Positions 14,670-21,647 of a stretch of DNA of 21,647 bases are shown here, one piece after another; position 1 is the first letter of the stretch, and each line of letters opens with the position of its first letter. The notes below the pieces were generated by a model that saw nothing but the letters and a program-made list of their open reading frames with translations, was not told the DNA's origin and did not search any database. The DNA is from Lachnospiraceae bacterium (lineage in GTDB: Bacteria > Bacillota_A > Clostridia > Lachnospirales > Lachnospiraceae), in NCBI GenBank assembly GCA_900764695.1, contig CAAFOY010000094.1, positions 1 to 21,647 of the forward strand, read 5' to 3'. A program made the position numbers and the translations under genes.

Positions 14670-16865
14670 ATCAAACTTACATCTGATTCAGAAATTGCAA
14701 TTGGAACAACCACACAGATCAAGGCTACTGTAAAACCTTCTACAGCAAAGGTTACATACACTTCAAGCGATGAGAAGATTGCTACCGTAGATGCAACTTC
14801 TGGTGTTGTTACAGGTGTAGCTACTGGCGATGTTACAATCAAGGCTACTGTTACAAGTGGTAAGGCAACTGCTACAGCTGAGCAGAAGATTTCTGTAAAG
14901 AAAGCAATTCTTAAGAGCGCAACTCAGGCTGAGTACAACAAGATCGATGTTGTAATCCTTGGCGATACAAAGGATATGAAAGCAAGCGATTTTGTAATCA
15001 CAAATAATGCTACTCATGCTACAACTGTAGTAAAATCTGTTGCAGCAAAGAAGAATGTTACAGATACTTATACTCTTGAGACTTATACAGGAATGACTGA
15101 TGCCAAAGAGTACACTGTTGAGTTCGCAGGTGCTAAGACAACATTTACTGCTACCGATGGAACTGTTGCAAAAGTTGGTTTAAGTACTGTAGAAATTGCA
15201 GCTGCTACTGTTGCACCAATTAAGATGACAACATTAGACAAAGATGGTATAGTTCTTTCTTATACTGACCTGAATAATTCAGATAAGTCTAAAGGAAAAG
15301 TTACTGCTGATGTCAAGTTGACAAAGGGATATACTTCTGGTACAAATATGTATCTTCCATCTGTAGGTGATACCGCAACCGTTAAGGTTACCTACCATAC
15401 TGGTACATTTGGAACAGATGGTAAAGAAGCTGGAAATATCGAAGATACTTTTACAGTAACAGCAATTGATCCATCTCTGATCAACTTAAACTATGCTGTA
15501 ACAGTAGGTGATACAACATTTACACCAGCTTGGACAGCTAATTCGTTCAAAGCAAACACAAATGTTAAACTTGGAGCTGAAAGATATGCATATTTCTATA
15601 TTAAAGATGAAAATAATGTAGAAATTTCTGACTACACAGCATACACAGTAGAGTCAGCAGACAAGACAAAGCTTCTCGTTACCGAGGGTAAACTTTCAAA
15701 CAAGACAACAGCAGTTGCTGTAAAGGGTGTTGCCGAGGGATCTACATATGTTCTTGTAAAGAAGGCTGGCAAGGTTGTTGCTTCTCTTCCAGTTTCTGTT
15801 GTTGCGAAGCCGGTTGCAACTACATTAGACTTAGATAAGACTTCTGTAACGGTTGCTTTATCAGCTGATGTTGACCAGAATGTAAAGCTTACATTAAAGG
15901 ATCAGTACAACGATGAAATGACAAGCACAGGTCTTGATATTGCATTACTTGGAAAACCAAATGATAAGAGTGACGATATCAAGAGTGCCATTGATGGAAG
16001 TTCCAAGAATAAAGTTGTTGTGAATGCAAAGAGCATTACATCAAAGGATGACAATTACGGAACTTATACTTTCAAGCTTACTGCTAAAAATGGTACACAG
16101 TCAATTGATAGAACATTAGCTGTAAATGTAGTTAAGAAGGATGCTGTTCAGTCTTACGAATTAATGATGAACCAGTCAGAAGTTGATACAACAATTTCTG
16201 CCGGTACAGATGCAAATTTTGATATCACAATCAAAGTAGCTGAGATGGCGAATGGCGCTGCCGTTGAAGAATATTCTGCTTCAGACGTAGAATATACAAT
16301 TACCAATGCAAAGAATGAAACTATTGCAAAAGTTGGTAAGAGTCTTAGCGCAAAAGATGTTACTACAGGAGCTGCTGTAAGTGCAAATATTTCTGATAAC
16401 AACTTAACAGTTAATACTGTTTCTAAAACTACAAGCGGATCAAACATTAGTAGTTATGTAAAGAATCTTTCTGCTGGTCAGTACAATGTAACAGCTAAGT
16501 TTACAATTCCAGCTGTTGGCAAGACTCCAGCAAAGGATGTTACTTGTGTAGGTTCCTTTACAATCAAGGATACTCAGGATACAAAGGTTACTTATGAGAT
16601 TCCAGACTATGATTTCGCAAGTAAGACTGTAGCGGTTGCGTTTGCAGATAAGACTTTAGTTAAAGTCTTCTATGATGGTGTAGAACAGTATCTTTCAACA
16701 GCTGATATTGACAAGGTTCATGGAACTGCATTGACAAATGGTGGTGCATATGTCAAGACTGTTGATGTATATGTAACACTTTCTGGAACAAGCAAGAAAG
16801 TACTCGTGCCGGTTACAATTAATCATGTTATTGAGAAATGTGATGTGAGTGGTATCGTAGACTAA
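14592..16865 (+). CDS. 5'-truncated Ig-like (BIG2) S-layer-type surface protein, probable silent cassette 1
   Basis: An open frame of 757 residues from the shared block to TAA at 16865. After the Lys-rich segment (residues 2-25) comes a clear BIG2 domain (about 26-110: ATVKPSTAKVTYTSSDEKIA, VDATSGVVTGV), then further beta-rich repeats such as KVKSVAAK-like linkers, GNIEDTFTVTAID, DLDKTSVTVALS, TLKDQYNDEM and FTIKDTQ. Composition (Thr, Val, Ala, Lys; no Cys until late) and strongly biased codons (AAG, GCT, ACA, GTT) suggest an abundant surface protein. There is no signal peptide, anchor, RBS or convincing start: the frame runs upstream to GTG 14352, inside an opposing promoter, giving a nonsense leader. 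I therefore treat it as a promoterless 3' part awaiting fusion to an expression site. A terminator follows. Annotation as a complete gene from 14352 would be possible but unlikely to be right. Confidence 0.75.
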   Translation, partial: VKVTAKKGKKTVKKTLTFKATVKNPTIKLTSDSEIAIGTTTQIKATVKPSTAKVTYTSSDEKIATVDATSGVVTGVATGDVTIKATVTSGKATATAEQKISVKKAILKSATQAEYNKIDVVILGDTKDMKASDFVITNNATHATTVVKSVAAKKNVTDTYTLETYTGMTDAKEYTVEFAGAKTTFTATDGTVAKVGLSTVEIAAATVAPIKMTTLDKDGIVLSYTDLNNSDKSKGKVTADVKLTKGYTSGTNMYLPSVGDTATVKVTYHTGTFGTDGKEAGNIEDTFTVTAIDPSLINLNYAVTVGDTTFTPAWTANSFKANTNVKLGAERYAYFYIKDENNVEISDYTAYTVESADKTKLLVTEGKLSNKTTAVAVKGVAEGSTYVLVKKAGKVVASLPVSVVAKPVATTLDLDKTSVTVALSADVDQNVKLTLKDQYNDEMTSTGLDIALLGKPNDKSDDIKSAIDGSSKNKVVVNAKSITSKDDNYGTYTFKLTAKNGTQSIDRTLAVNVVKKDAVQSYELMMNQSEVDTTISAGTDANFDITIKVAEMANGAAVEEYSASDVEYTITNAKNETIAKVGKSLSAKDVTTGAAVSANISDNNLTVNTVSKTTSGSNISSYVKNLSAGQYNVTAKFTIPAVGKTPAKDVTCVGSFTIKDTQDTKVTYEIPDYDFASKTVAVAFADKTLVKVFYDGVEQYLSTADIDKVHGTALTNGGAYVKTVDVYVTLSGTSKKVLVPVTINHVIEKCDVSGIVD

Positions 16866-16887
16866 TTAAATAATCAGAATTGGTTTA

Positions 16888-16921
16888 AACAGGCTGCTGC
16901 TTTTGCGGCAGCTTGTTTTTT
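16888..16921 (+). terminator. Rho-independent terminator after cassette 1
   Basis: A 13-bp stem with two G-U pairs (AACAGGCTGCTGC / GCGGCAGCTTGTT), a TTTT loop and a run of T. It belongs to cassette 1, which implies the cassette carries a full transcriptional 3' end. Confidence 0.85.
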
Positions 16922-16955
16922 CTGTATTTATAATTCGATGGAGGAGACATAGACT

Positions 16956-17954
16956 ATGAAGATAAAAGGCTTTAGAAAAGCAAATATCCATGTATTGGTA
17001 TTTCTACTTGTTTTTGCATCACTGTTCGTACAGCATACAACAGCGTATGCGGCTTCAGGATCTACAACACTACTGAATAAAGTAAGTACTGCGACTGCAA
17101 ATTCTCCGATCCGCTACAATTTTTCTTTGTCAAAGAAATCAGATATCATTTTCACAATAAAAACGAATGAGCGTATTGGAAGCACTATTTCTGTAAAGGA
17201 CCCGACTCACGATACACCGTTACAGACCGTATATCTTTCCACAGTCGGTGAAAATATGCAGTATATTAAGGAACTTGGCATCTATAAAAACAGTGCCAAG
17301 ATCAATCTGGATGCGGGTGATTATGTTTTAGAGCTTCAGTTTGAGAATGATACGAACTTTGATTTTACCATGGAGCAGGTATCTTCCGGAGCTAAATTAA
17401 ATGCTTCAAAGCTTACGATCACCAAAGGCTTCACTTCACAGGTAAAGGTTGTGAATGGCGGCACCATGAAAAGCTGTACCTCCAGCAACAAGTCGGTTGC
17501 TACCGCGACCAATAAGGGAAAGATTACCGCAAAAAAGAATGGTACATCCACGATCAAGGTCAAGCTGACTAGTGGTAAGACATTGTCCTGCAAGGTTACT
17601 GTTGTCGCAAATAACTTCAAAGCTGCCAAGGCTGATATTCAGGATCTTCCGTACAATACAGCAGAAATGCGAGCATATTCGGCCTCATTTGATAAAAAGG
17701 GAAATATTGTAGTTAAGTTTATGGTGGTAAACAACAACTATGGAACAGTTTCCGGTATATCAAATTTTAAGGTAACAATGAAAAACTCCAAGAAGGCTAC
17801 GACCGCTGTATGCAAGAAGGAAACTTTTACGACAAGTGTGCCAAGCTATAAAGCTGGGGCATATACTGTCACAATCCCGAAGTTATGTCTGAAGACTTCA
17901 AAAGATAAGATTGACCTGCGGACATCCAAATTCGTGATCTCCGGCAAGTTCTAA
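16956..17954 (+). CDS. Secreted BIG2-domain protein, intact
   Basis: A complete 332-residue gene with GGAGGAG nine bases ahead of ATG 16956. Residues 1-32 form a signal peptide: basic start (MKIKGFRKAN), hydrophobic core (VLVFLLVFASLFV) and an AYAA cleavage region. A beta-rich N-terminal domain (about 35-140, LDAGDYVLELQF) resembles pre-peptidase-like carbohydrate or protein-binding folds. It is followed by a BIG2 domain at about 146-213 (KLTITKGFTSQVKV, SSNKSVATATNKGKITAKKNG) and a C-terminal beta domain to 332. There is no membrane anchor or sorting motif. It lies between the two truncated cassettes and, unlike them, has a normal start, but I see no good promoter between the cassette 1 terminator and the RBS. 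It could serve as a cell-wall or S-layer accessory; the function is unknown. Confidence 0.88.
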   Translation: MKIKGFRKANIHVLVFLLVFASLFVQHTTAYAASGSTTLLNKVSTATANSPIRYNFSLSKKSDIIFTIKTNERIGSTISVKDPTHDTPLQTVYLSTVGENMQYIKELGIYKNSAKINLDAGDYVLELQFENDTNFDFTMEQVSSGAKLNASKLTITKGFTSQVKVVNGGTMKSCTSSNKSVATATNKGKITAKKNGTSTIKVKLTSGKTLSCKVTVVANNFKAAKADIQDLPYNTAEMRAYSASFDKKGNIVVKFMVVNNNYGTVSGISNFKVTMKNSKKATTAVCKKETFTTSVPSYKAGAYTVTIPKLCLKTSKDKIDLRTSKFVISGKF

Positions 17955-18011
17955 ATGAGATGAGATGGTTGCAAGGCATATTGCTTTGAGCAAATTCGGA
18001 ATTATGGATTC

Positions 18012-18044
18012 AAACAGGGAATCGGCATTGCCGACTCCCTGTTT
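18012..18044 (+). terminator. Hairpin terminator after the secreted BIG2 gene
   Basis: A 15-bp stem with one mismatch (AAACAGGGAATCGGC / GCCGACTCCCTGTTT) and a three-base loop, 57 bases after the stop codon. The T-tract is short, so termination may be partial. Confidence 0.65.
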
Positions 18045-18098
18045 AACTTTGGATTTAGGTCTAATCATAATTATTTAATTTTTGTAGTATTTCAGAGA

Positions 18099-18121
18099 AA
18101 GGTTGCTTCGGCAGCCTTTTT
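18099..18121 (+). terminator. Second rightward hairpin with T-tract
   Basis: Stem AAGGTTGC / GCAGCCTT with a TTCG loop followed by TTTTTCTT. A compact rightward terminator, backing up the previous hairpin before the convergent toxin-antitoxin-like genes. Confidence 0.65.
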
Positions 18122-18126
18122 CTTAT

Positions 18127-18158
18127 AGAAGTCGGTGATCAATTGACCACCGACTTCT
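18127..18158. terminator. 11-bp perfect inverted repeat between convergent genes
   Basis: AGAAGTCGGTG (18127-18137) pairs perfectly with CACCGACTTCT (18148-18158) across a ten-base loop. It ends 20 bases before the stop codon of the leftward PIN-domain gene, so it probably terminates that operon. It has no clear U-tract on either strand. Confidence 0.5.
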
Positions 18159-18178
18159 AATATTATTCTACCAAACAC

Positions 18179-18679
18179 TTAACTGATTTCTGATATCTTA
18201 GCAAGCAATTGCTGATATAAAGCTTCACTGATATGTCTGCCAGATTTCTTCATAATATCAATATATTCTATTATTTGTTGCTTTGTAAGGATATTTTCTT
18301 TATATCCGACCAAGAGTAGACCGAGCGTCCCCATCAATGGAATGCCCATCTGTTTTGCAACTTGACGTCCTTTTACTTCATCCATTAGCAAAAGTGACGC
18401 ATTTAAAGAATCCGATAAAATAATGGCTTCGCTTTCTCCCGCATCCAATCCACTAGAACGACGTAACAATTCAACTGCTGAGGTATTATTCACAAAAACT
18501 TTTATAATAAATTGGCTTTCTCGAATAAGCTTGCTTTCTTCTGGATAATTTGAATTATAAATAAGCTCTTCAAAGACAGCTTCTGGAATTTGAACTTCTC
18601 CAAACAATTTTTCCAATAAATCAAGTTGTCCTATTTTCATGAGAGAAATTAACGGGGTTGTGTCTGCAACAATTATCAT
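18179..18679 (-). CDS. DUF3368-family PIN-like domain protein (putative toxin)
   Basis: A 166-residue protein matching the DUF3368 group of PIN-like nucleases. It begins MIIVADTTPLISLMKIGQLD with the first acidic residue (Asp6), continues with LLEKLFGEVQIPEAVFEELI, has the central LDAGESEAIILS acidic motif (about 97-108), LLLMDEVKGRQVAKQMG with another acidic pair (about 116-132), and ends with the family tail GRHISEALYQQLLAKI. PIN toxins cut RNA at a cluster of acidic residues. The start overlaps the stop of the UPF0175 gene by four bases (ATGA), the usual arrangement for this pair, where the upstream protein is thought to act as antitoxin. This assignment as toxin rests on family and gene order; RNase activity of DUF3368 proteins is less well shown than for VapC. 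Confidence 0.85.
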   Translation of the reverse strand: MIIVADTTPLISLMKIGQLDLLEKLFGEVQIPEAVFEELIYNSNYPEESKLIRESQFIIKVFVNNTSAVELLRRSSGLDAGESEAIILSDSLNASLLLMDEVKGRQVAKQMGIPLMGTLGLLLVGYKENILTKQQIIEYIDIMKKSGRHISEALYQQLLAKISEIS

Positions 18680-18957
18680 AATTTAGTATCCTTTATTTTT
18701 TCCCAATTTTGAATGTCTGATTCAACTTCTGATATATCCATAGAAAGATACGCTAAGCCAAGGTGATCATATAATGAAATTAACTCAAATTTTGAAATTC
18801 CCAAAATTTCAGCTGCTTTCCCGTGCGAAATAGTTTTATCATTTATATATGGATACAAAAGTAATGCATTTCTTTCCAACTCAGCCTGCTTATTTTGAGG
18901 CGTTAAATACATGGTCATTCCAATCGGGACTTTTATATTGACATTTGTAAAATCCAT
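18676..18957 (-). CDS. UPF0175-family protein (putative antitoxin)
   Basis: A 93-residue protein of the UPF0175 family. The hallmark helix-turn-helix-like stretch is visible: ALLLYPYINDKTISHGKAAEI, then LGISKFELISLYDHLGL, ending with the acidic DISEVESDIQNW. This family is regularly found directly upstream of DUF3368 PIN-like genes and is treated as the DNA-binding antitoxin. ATG 18957-18955 was chosen because AGGAGG lies six bases ahead; a TTG two codons earlier lies in the RBS spacer. It overlaps the toxin gene by four bases. The pair sits between two surface-protein cassettes, where it could stabilise a recombination-prone region (inference). Confidence 0.85.
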   Translation of the reverse strand: MDFTNVNIKVPIGMTMYLTPQNKQAELERNALLLYPYINDKTISHGKAAEILGISKFELISLYDHLGLAYLSMDISEVESDIQNWEKIKDTKL

Positions 18958-19001
18958 AAACAACCTCCTAATTTGTGGATATATTTGATATAGTTTCTAT
19001 A

Positions 19002-19030
19002 ATTATATCATGAAGTTCAAAGTTTTAAAC
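19002..19030 (-). promoter_or_regulatory. Possible promoter of the UPF0175/DUF3368 pair
   Basis: A perfect TATAAT (minus strand, 19007-19002) with a weak -35 (GTTTAA, 19030-19025) at 17-base spacing, 44 bases before the antitoxin start. The -35 overlaps the stop codon of the gene remnant upstream. The weak -35 keeps confidence low. Confidence 0.35.
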
Positions 19031-19224
19031 TATATTTTTGGGGTGTGAAAGCGAAAAGTTCTCTAAAAATATCAAATCAACTCTATTTTGCGTAGCATAT
19101 AAAATCAATATTTCTTTGATTTTTGTCACTTCCGTGTTGCTTATCCGGTATATTTTCCCATCTACCATTTCAAAAAATCCCCGTTTTATCGCATCTCCAA
19201 AAGTTATCTCCACCGGGATATTGT
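19025..19224 (-). pseudogene. 3' remnant of an unidentified minus-strand gene cut at the cassette 2 junction
   Basis: A minus-strand frame is open from the junction to TAA 19027-19025 and reads HNIPVEITFGDAIKRGFFEM then VDGKIYRISNTEVTKIKEI and IFLENFSLSHPKNIV, like the C-terminal part of a normal soluble protein. Read the other way, it meets a stop exactly where the shared 79-nt block begins. It has no convincing start of its own (only a GTG at 19213). It is best seen as the tail of a gene whose front was lost when cassette 2 was joined here. I do not recognise the family. Confidence 0.5.
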
Positions 19225-19302
19225 GTTAAGGTAACTGCTAAGAAGGGTAAGAAGGCTGTAAAGAAAACATTAACATTCAAGGCTACAGTTAAGAACCCAA
19301 CA
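19224..19302 (+). repeat. Shared 79-nt block, copy 2 (candidate recombination site)
   Basis: Second copy of the block at 14591-14669, 76 of 79 bases identical. The left edge coincides with the cut end of an opposite-strand reading frame; the right edge coincides with divergence of the two surface-protein genes at the ACCCAACA boundary. Confidence 0.85.
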
Positions 19303-21435
19303 CTTACATTACAGGCAGCTAACGAAGTTGCAGTAGGTGCTAAGGAAACAGTTAAGGCTACCGTTAAGCCAGCAAGCACAAAGGTTACATTCTCTTCAAG
19401 TGATGAGACAATCGCAACTGTTGATGCATCTGGTGTGGTTACTGCTGTTAAGACTGGCAAGGTAACAATCACAGCTAAGGCTGGTAAGACAACTGCAACA
19501 AAGGATATCGAAGTTAAGAATTATGTGCTTGCAGACGTAGCACAGGCTAAGCTTGCTGAGCTTACCGCTACAGTTGCTGGCACAACAAAGAATCTTAAAG
19601 CTTCTGATTTCACAATCAAGAATGCAACAACAAATGTTGTATATCCAGTTTCTAAGGTTTCTGTAGATTCTAAGGATGCAACAAAGGTTACATTAACTCT
19701 TTTCAGCGAGCTGAAGGATGAGGCTAATTATGATGTAACATTAGATGGTGTAACAAAATCTTTCAAGGCTTCTGACGGAAAGGTTGCTTCCATTGGTCTT
19801 GATAAAGCTACAATTCCATATGCAACAGAAACAGAGATCAAGCTTGTTTCTAAGGATGCTAATGGTGTTGTTATCGCAGAGATCCCTTATAGCACTGGCA
19901 ATGCATCATACGATTTCACAATTGATGCTAAGGGAAATGGTTACACAAACGGATCTAAGCTTTACTTAAACAAGGTTGGCGATACAGCAGAAGCTACAAT
20001 TACTTACAAGTCTGGAAAGTATAATCAGAATGGTCAGCCAGAAGGAAATATCGGACCTAACAAAGTTACAATTACTGCTGTTGAACAGTCTGCAATCAGC
20101 AATTTTGCTGTAAGAATTGATGCTGCTGGAAAGGCTTCTTTCGATAAAGCAAAGGATACAAACAAGATTGCTGCTGGAGAAACAAAAGTAGCTTACTTTA
20201 ACATCAAAAATGCTGATGGAAAAGAAATTGCTGCAGCTGATTATTCCGCATATACCGTTGAGTCATCTGATAAGACTGTTTTAATGATTGCAAGCACAAG
20301 CATCGCTTCTAAGAATGTTGGTGTTACAGCAGTTAAGTCTGGTACTGCTTATATCTTATTTAAGAATAAGGATGGAAAGATTGTTAATTCTGTAGCTGTA
20401 GATGTAGTTGCAGCAAGAACAGTTGCATCTCTTGATTTAGATAAGTATAGCGTATCTGTTTCTAAGAAGCTTGGAAGAAATGAAAATGTTGTTGCAACAT
20501 TAAAAGATCAGTATGGTGATGACATGACAACTGCTGAAGCAGCAAAATTAGTTGTTACCTGCCTGACAAAGCCTGATAACGCTACTGGAACAGCTTTTAC
20601 TCAGAGCGGAAAGACAATTACCTTTACAACATCTGATGCAAAAGGTACATATGTATTCAAGATTGCTTACGTTAAGGATGGAAAAGAAGTTGTTGCTAAA
20701 ACTGTTACAGTTAATGTGGTTGATACAACTGCTACAGTTGCAACCTCTTGGAAGTTAAATGTCAAGAACAACAATGTAGACATCAAAGTTGATGAGAATA
20801 ACAAGACTTCACAGGATGTAGTCGTAGAAATGATTGGATCGGCTGAGGGTGTCGAACTCCACGCAGTGCCAACTGTGACTTACACTGTAAAGAAAGCTGA
20901 TGGAACTGTTATTTACAATGATATTGCAGGTTCTGCAACTGTAACTAACTCAGCTATTTCAGTTTCTAGCGGTGCCCTTACAGTAAAGGCTTTAACAGTA
21001 TCTGCTAGTGGTGTTGCTACAAAGAATATTGCAGCTGGAACATACACAGTTACTGCAAAGGGTGTTGATGGTGCTAATACAGCCAACATCACAACAACAT
21101 TTACTATTAAGGATACACAGGCTAAGGCTTCTGTTGAAGTAAAGAAAAATGTAGTTGACACGACTACTTTAGCAGCTGAGTTAGGTCAGGCACTTGTTGT
21201 TACATATGGTGATTATGTTTATACAAACAATACCGATGTATCTAACAGAACTCCTTTAACTGTTGCTGAAGCAAAGATTAAACTTAACGATGGATCTGAA
21301 GAGACAAATACAAATGCAACTATCGCTTCTGGAAAGTATTATTCAGTTAGCAAATTAGTCGTAACCGTTACTGTTGCTACAGGTGTAACAATGGATATGG
21401 AAGTATCTGTTCCTGGTACAATTACAGTTAAATAA
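19225..21435 (+). CDS. 5'-truncated Ig-like (BIG2) S-layer-type surface protein, probable silent cassette 2
   Basis: An open frame of 736 residues from the shared block to TAA at 21435. It has the same plan as cassette 1: Lys-rich segment, BIG2 domain (about 26-105: VKATVKPASTKVTFSSSDET, VDASGVVTAVKTG), then homologous but clearly diverged repeats (GNIGPNKVTITAVEQSAI, AAADYSAYTVESSDK, DLDKYSVSVS, TLKDQYGDDM, TFTIKDTQ) and an end in VSVPGTITVK. Cys is almost absent and codons are strongly biased (GCT, AAG, ACA), as in abundant surface proteins. The frame runs back to an ATG at 19123, but that part is the antisense of the minus-strand remnant, so it is not a real N-terminus. No signal peptide, RBS or promoter is present. 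A strong terminator follows. The intact coding frame despite lack of expression signals argues for selection through recombination. Confidence 0.75.
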   Translation, partial: VKVTAKKGKKAVKKTLTFKATVKNPTLTLQAANEVAVGAKETVKATVKPASTKVTFSSSDETIATVDASGVVTAVKTGKVTITAKAGKTTATKDIEVKNYVLADVAQAKLAELTATVAGTTKNLKASDFTIKNATTNVVYPVSKVSVDSKDATKVTLTLFSELKDEANYDVTLDGVTKSFKASDGKVASIGLDKATIPYATETEIKLVSKDANGVVIAEIPYSTGNASYDFTIDAKGNGYTNGSKLYLNKVGDTAEATITYKSGKYNQNGQPEGNIGPNKVTITAVEQSAISNFAVRIDAAGKASFDKAKDTNKIAAGETKVAYFNIKNADGKEIAAADYSAYTVESSDKTVLMIASTSIASKNVGVTAVKSGTAYILFKNKDGKIVNSVAVDVVAARTVASLDLDKYSVSVSKKLGRNENVVATLKDQYGDDMTTAEAAKLVVTCLTKPDNATGTAFTQSGKTITFTTSDAKGTYVFKIAYVKDGKEVVAKTVTVNVVDTTATVATSWKLNVKNNNVDIKVDENNKTSQDVVVEMIGSAEGVELHAVPTVTYTVKKADGTVIYNDIAGSATVTNSAISVSSGALTVKALTVSASGVATKNIAAGTYTVTAKGVDGANTANITTTFTIKDTQAKASVEVKKNVVDTTTLAAELGQALVVTYGDYVYTNNTDVSNRTPLTVAEAKIKLNDGSEETNTNATIASGKYYSVSKLVVTVTVATGVTMDMEVSVPGTITVK

Positions 21436-21457
21436 TCTGATGAATTAGCTCATCTAC

Positions 21458-21488
21458 AAAAAGGGAATCGCAAGTCGATTCCCTTTTT
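21458..21488 (+). terminator. Rho-independent terminator after cassette 2
   Basis: A perfect 13-bp stem (AAAAAGGGAATCG / CGATTCCCTTTTT) with a five-base loop, 22 bases after the stop codon. The A/T ends make it possibly bidirectional. Confidence 0.88.
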
Positions 21489-21502
21489 CAAGTATAATAT
21501 TT

Positions 21503-21647
21503 GGCTCTATGTCAAGTGTTGGGGGGTGATTCTTTGAATCACGCCCCGTTACTGGATTTGGAGCTATTTTTATATTTGATATATTTTACTATGATTTTGG
21601 GCATGGCAAACAAACCCTCAAGCGCCCATCTGAAAATTAATTAGTTA
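21503..21647. mobile_element. Possible insertion-sequence end (ISL3-like), incomplete in window
   Basis: GGCTCTATGTCAAG at 21503 resembles the GGCTCT-type ends I recall for ISL3-family elements. It is followed by a 12-bp stem-loop with one mismatch (21521-21532 / 21536-21547, TTT loop). No transposase frame is open here; a minus-strand scrap reads FRWALEGLFAMPK (about 21580-21630) before a stop. The element, if real, lies mostly beyond the window edge. Confidence 0.3.

Noticed and set aside
14447..14842. Minus-strand 131-codon frame across the cassette 1 junction
   Set aside because: Most of it is the antisense of a repetitive Thr/Val/Ala-coding sequence. Only the basic tail left of the block could be real, and it is noted as such.
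19123..19224. ATG-initiated N-terminus for cassette 2
   Set aside because: It reads antisense through the minus-strand remnant, lacks an RBS and signal peptide, and shares nothing with the same region of cassette 1.
14591..21435. Diversity-generating retroelement or CRISPR explanation for the repeated block
   Set aside because: There is no reverse transcriptase, no template repeat with adenine-biased changes, and only two copies of the block, spaced by kilobases.
1..21647. tRNA, rRNA or riboswitch
   Set aside because: I found no cloverleaf-like GGTTCGAATCC arm, rRNA-conserved segment or known riboswitch core on either strand by eye.

Overview
The window looks like the chromosome of a low-GC Gram-positive anaerobe, most likely a Lachnospiraceae-type Clostridia. 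The reasons are AGGAGG-like ribosome binding sites, several secreted or surface proteins with bacterial Ig-like (BIG2) domains, and a Firmicutes-style polysaccharide locus. The species cannot be fixed from the sequence alone.

Left two thirds (1-14,365): one long minus-strand gene series for a surface polysaccharide or glycan. A clear promoter at 14,337-14,365 reads leftward into an O-antigen ligase/polymerase-like membrane protein (12,309-14,300) and a membrane-type CapD/FlaA1 nucleotide-sugar 4,6-dehydratase (10,410-12,290). Then follow an HpcH/HpaI-type aldolase, a LysA-like PLP decarboxylase, an initiating undecaprenyl-phosphate sugar-phosphate transferase, a class IV PLP aminotransferase, a WbuB-like glycosyltransferase, a WbqC-like protein, a PIG-L-type deacetylase and a second GT4 glycosyltransferase. 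After a 700-bp gap with a decayed IS110-type transposase come a Wzy-like polymerase and the start of an unrecognised gene that leaves the window. Base composition changes abruptly near 10,400: the two promoter-proximal genes are much more GC-rich than everything to their left, so the left part looks like an exchangeable serotype-type cassette behind a resident front end. Two genes of this AT-rich block each carry a run of eight G in their coding strand, candidate slipped-strand switches.

Right third (14,590-21,647): a surface-protein region. Two large plus-strand reading frames (14,592-16,865 and 19,225-21,435) encode long Ig-like, S-layer-type proteins. Neither has a credible start codon, RBS, promoter or signal peptide. 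Both begin abruptly at the same 79-nt block (76 of 79 bases identical), while sequence before it is unrelated and sequence after it is strongly diverged. The second abuts the cut end of an opposite-strand gene. Each keeps its own terminator. They are best read as promoterless, silent 3' cassettes that can be joined to an expression site elsewhere by recombination in the shared block: a candidate antigenic-variation system, and the main discovery of this window. Between them lie an intact secreted BIG2 protein (16,956-17,954) and a UPF0175/DUF3368 toxin-antitoxin-like pair (18,179-18,957). The far right end has a hairpin and an end resembling an insertion sequence, with no gene.

Together the window is a cell-envelope variability region: glycan repeat-unit synthesis on one side, with possible on/off tracts, and apparently silent protein cassettes on the other.
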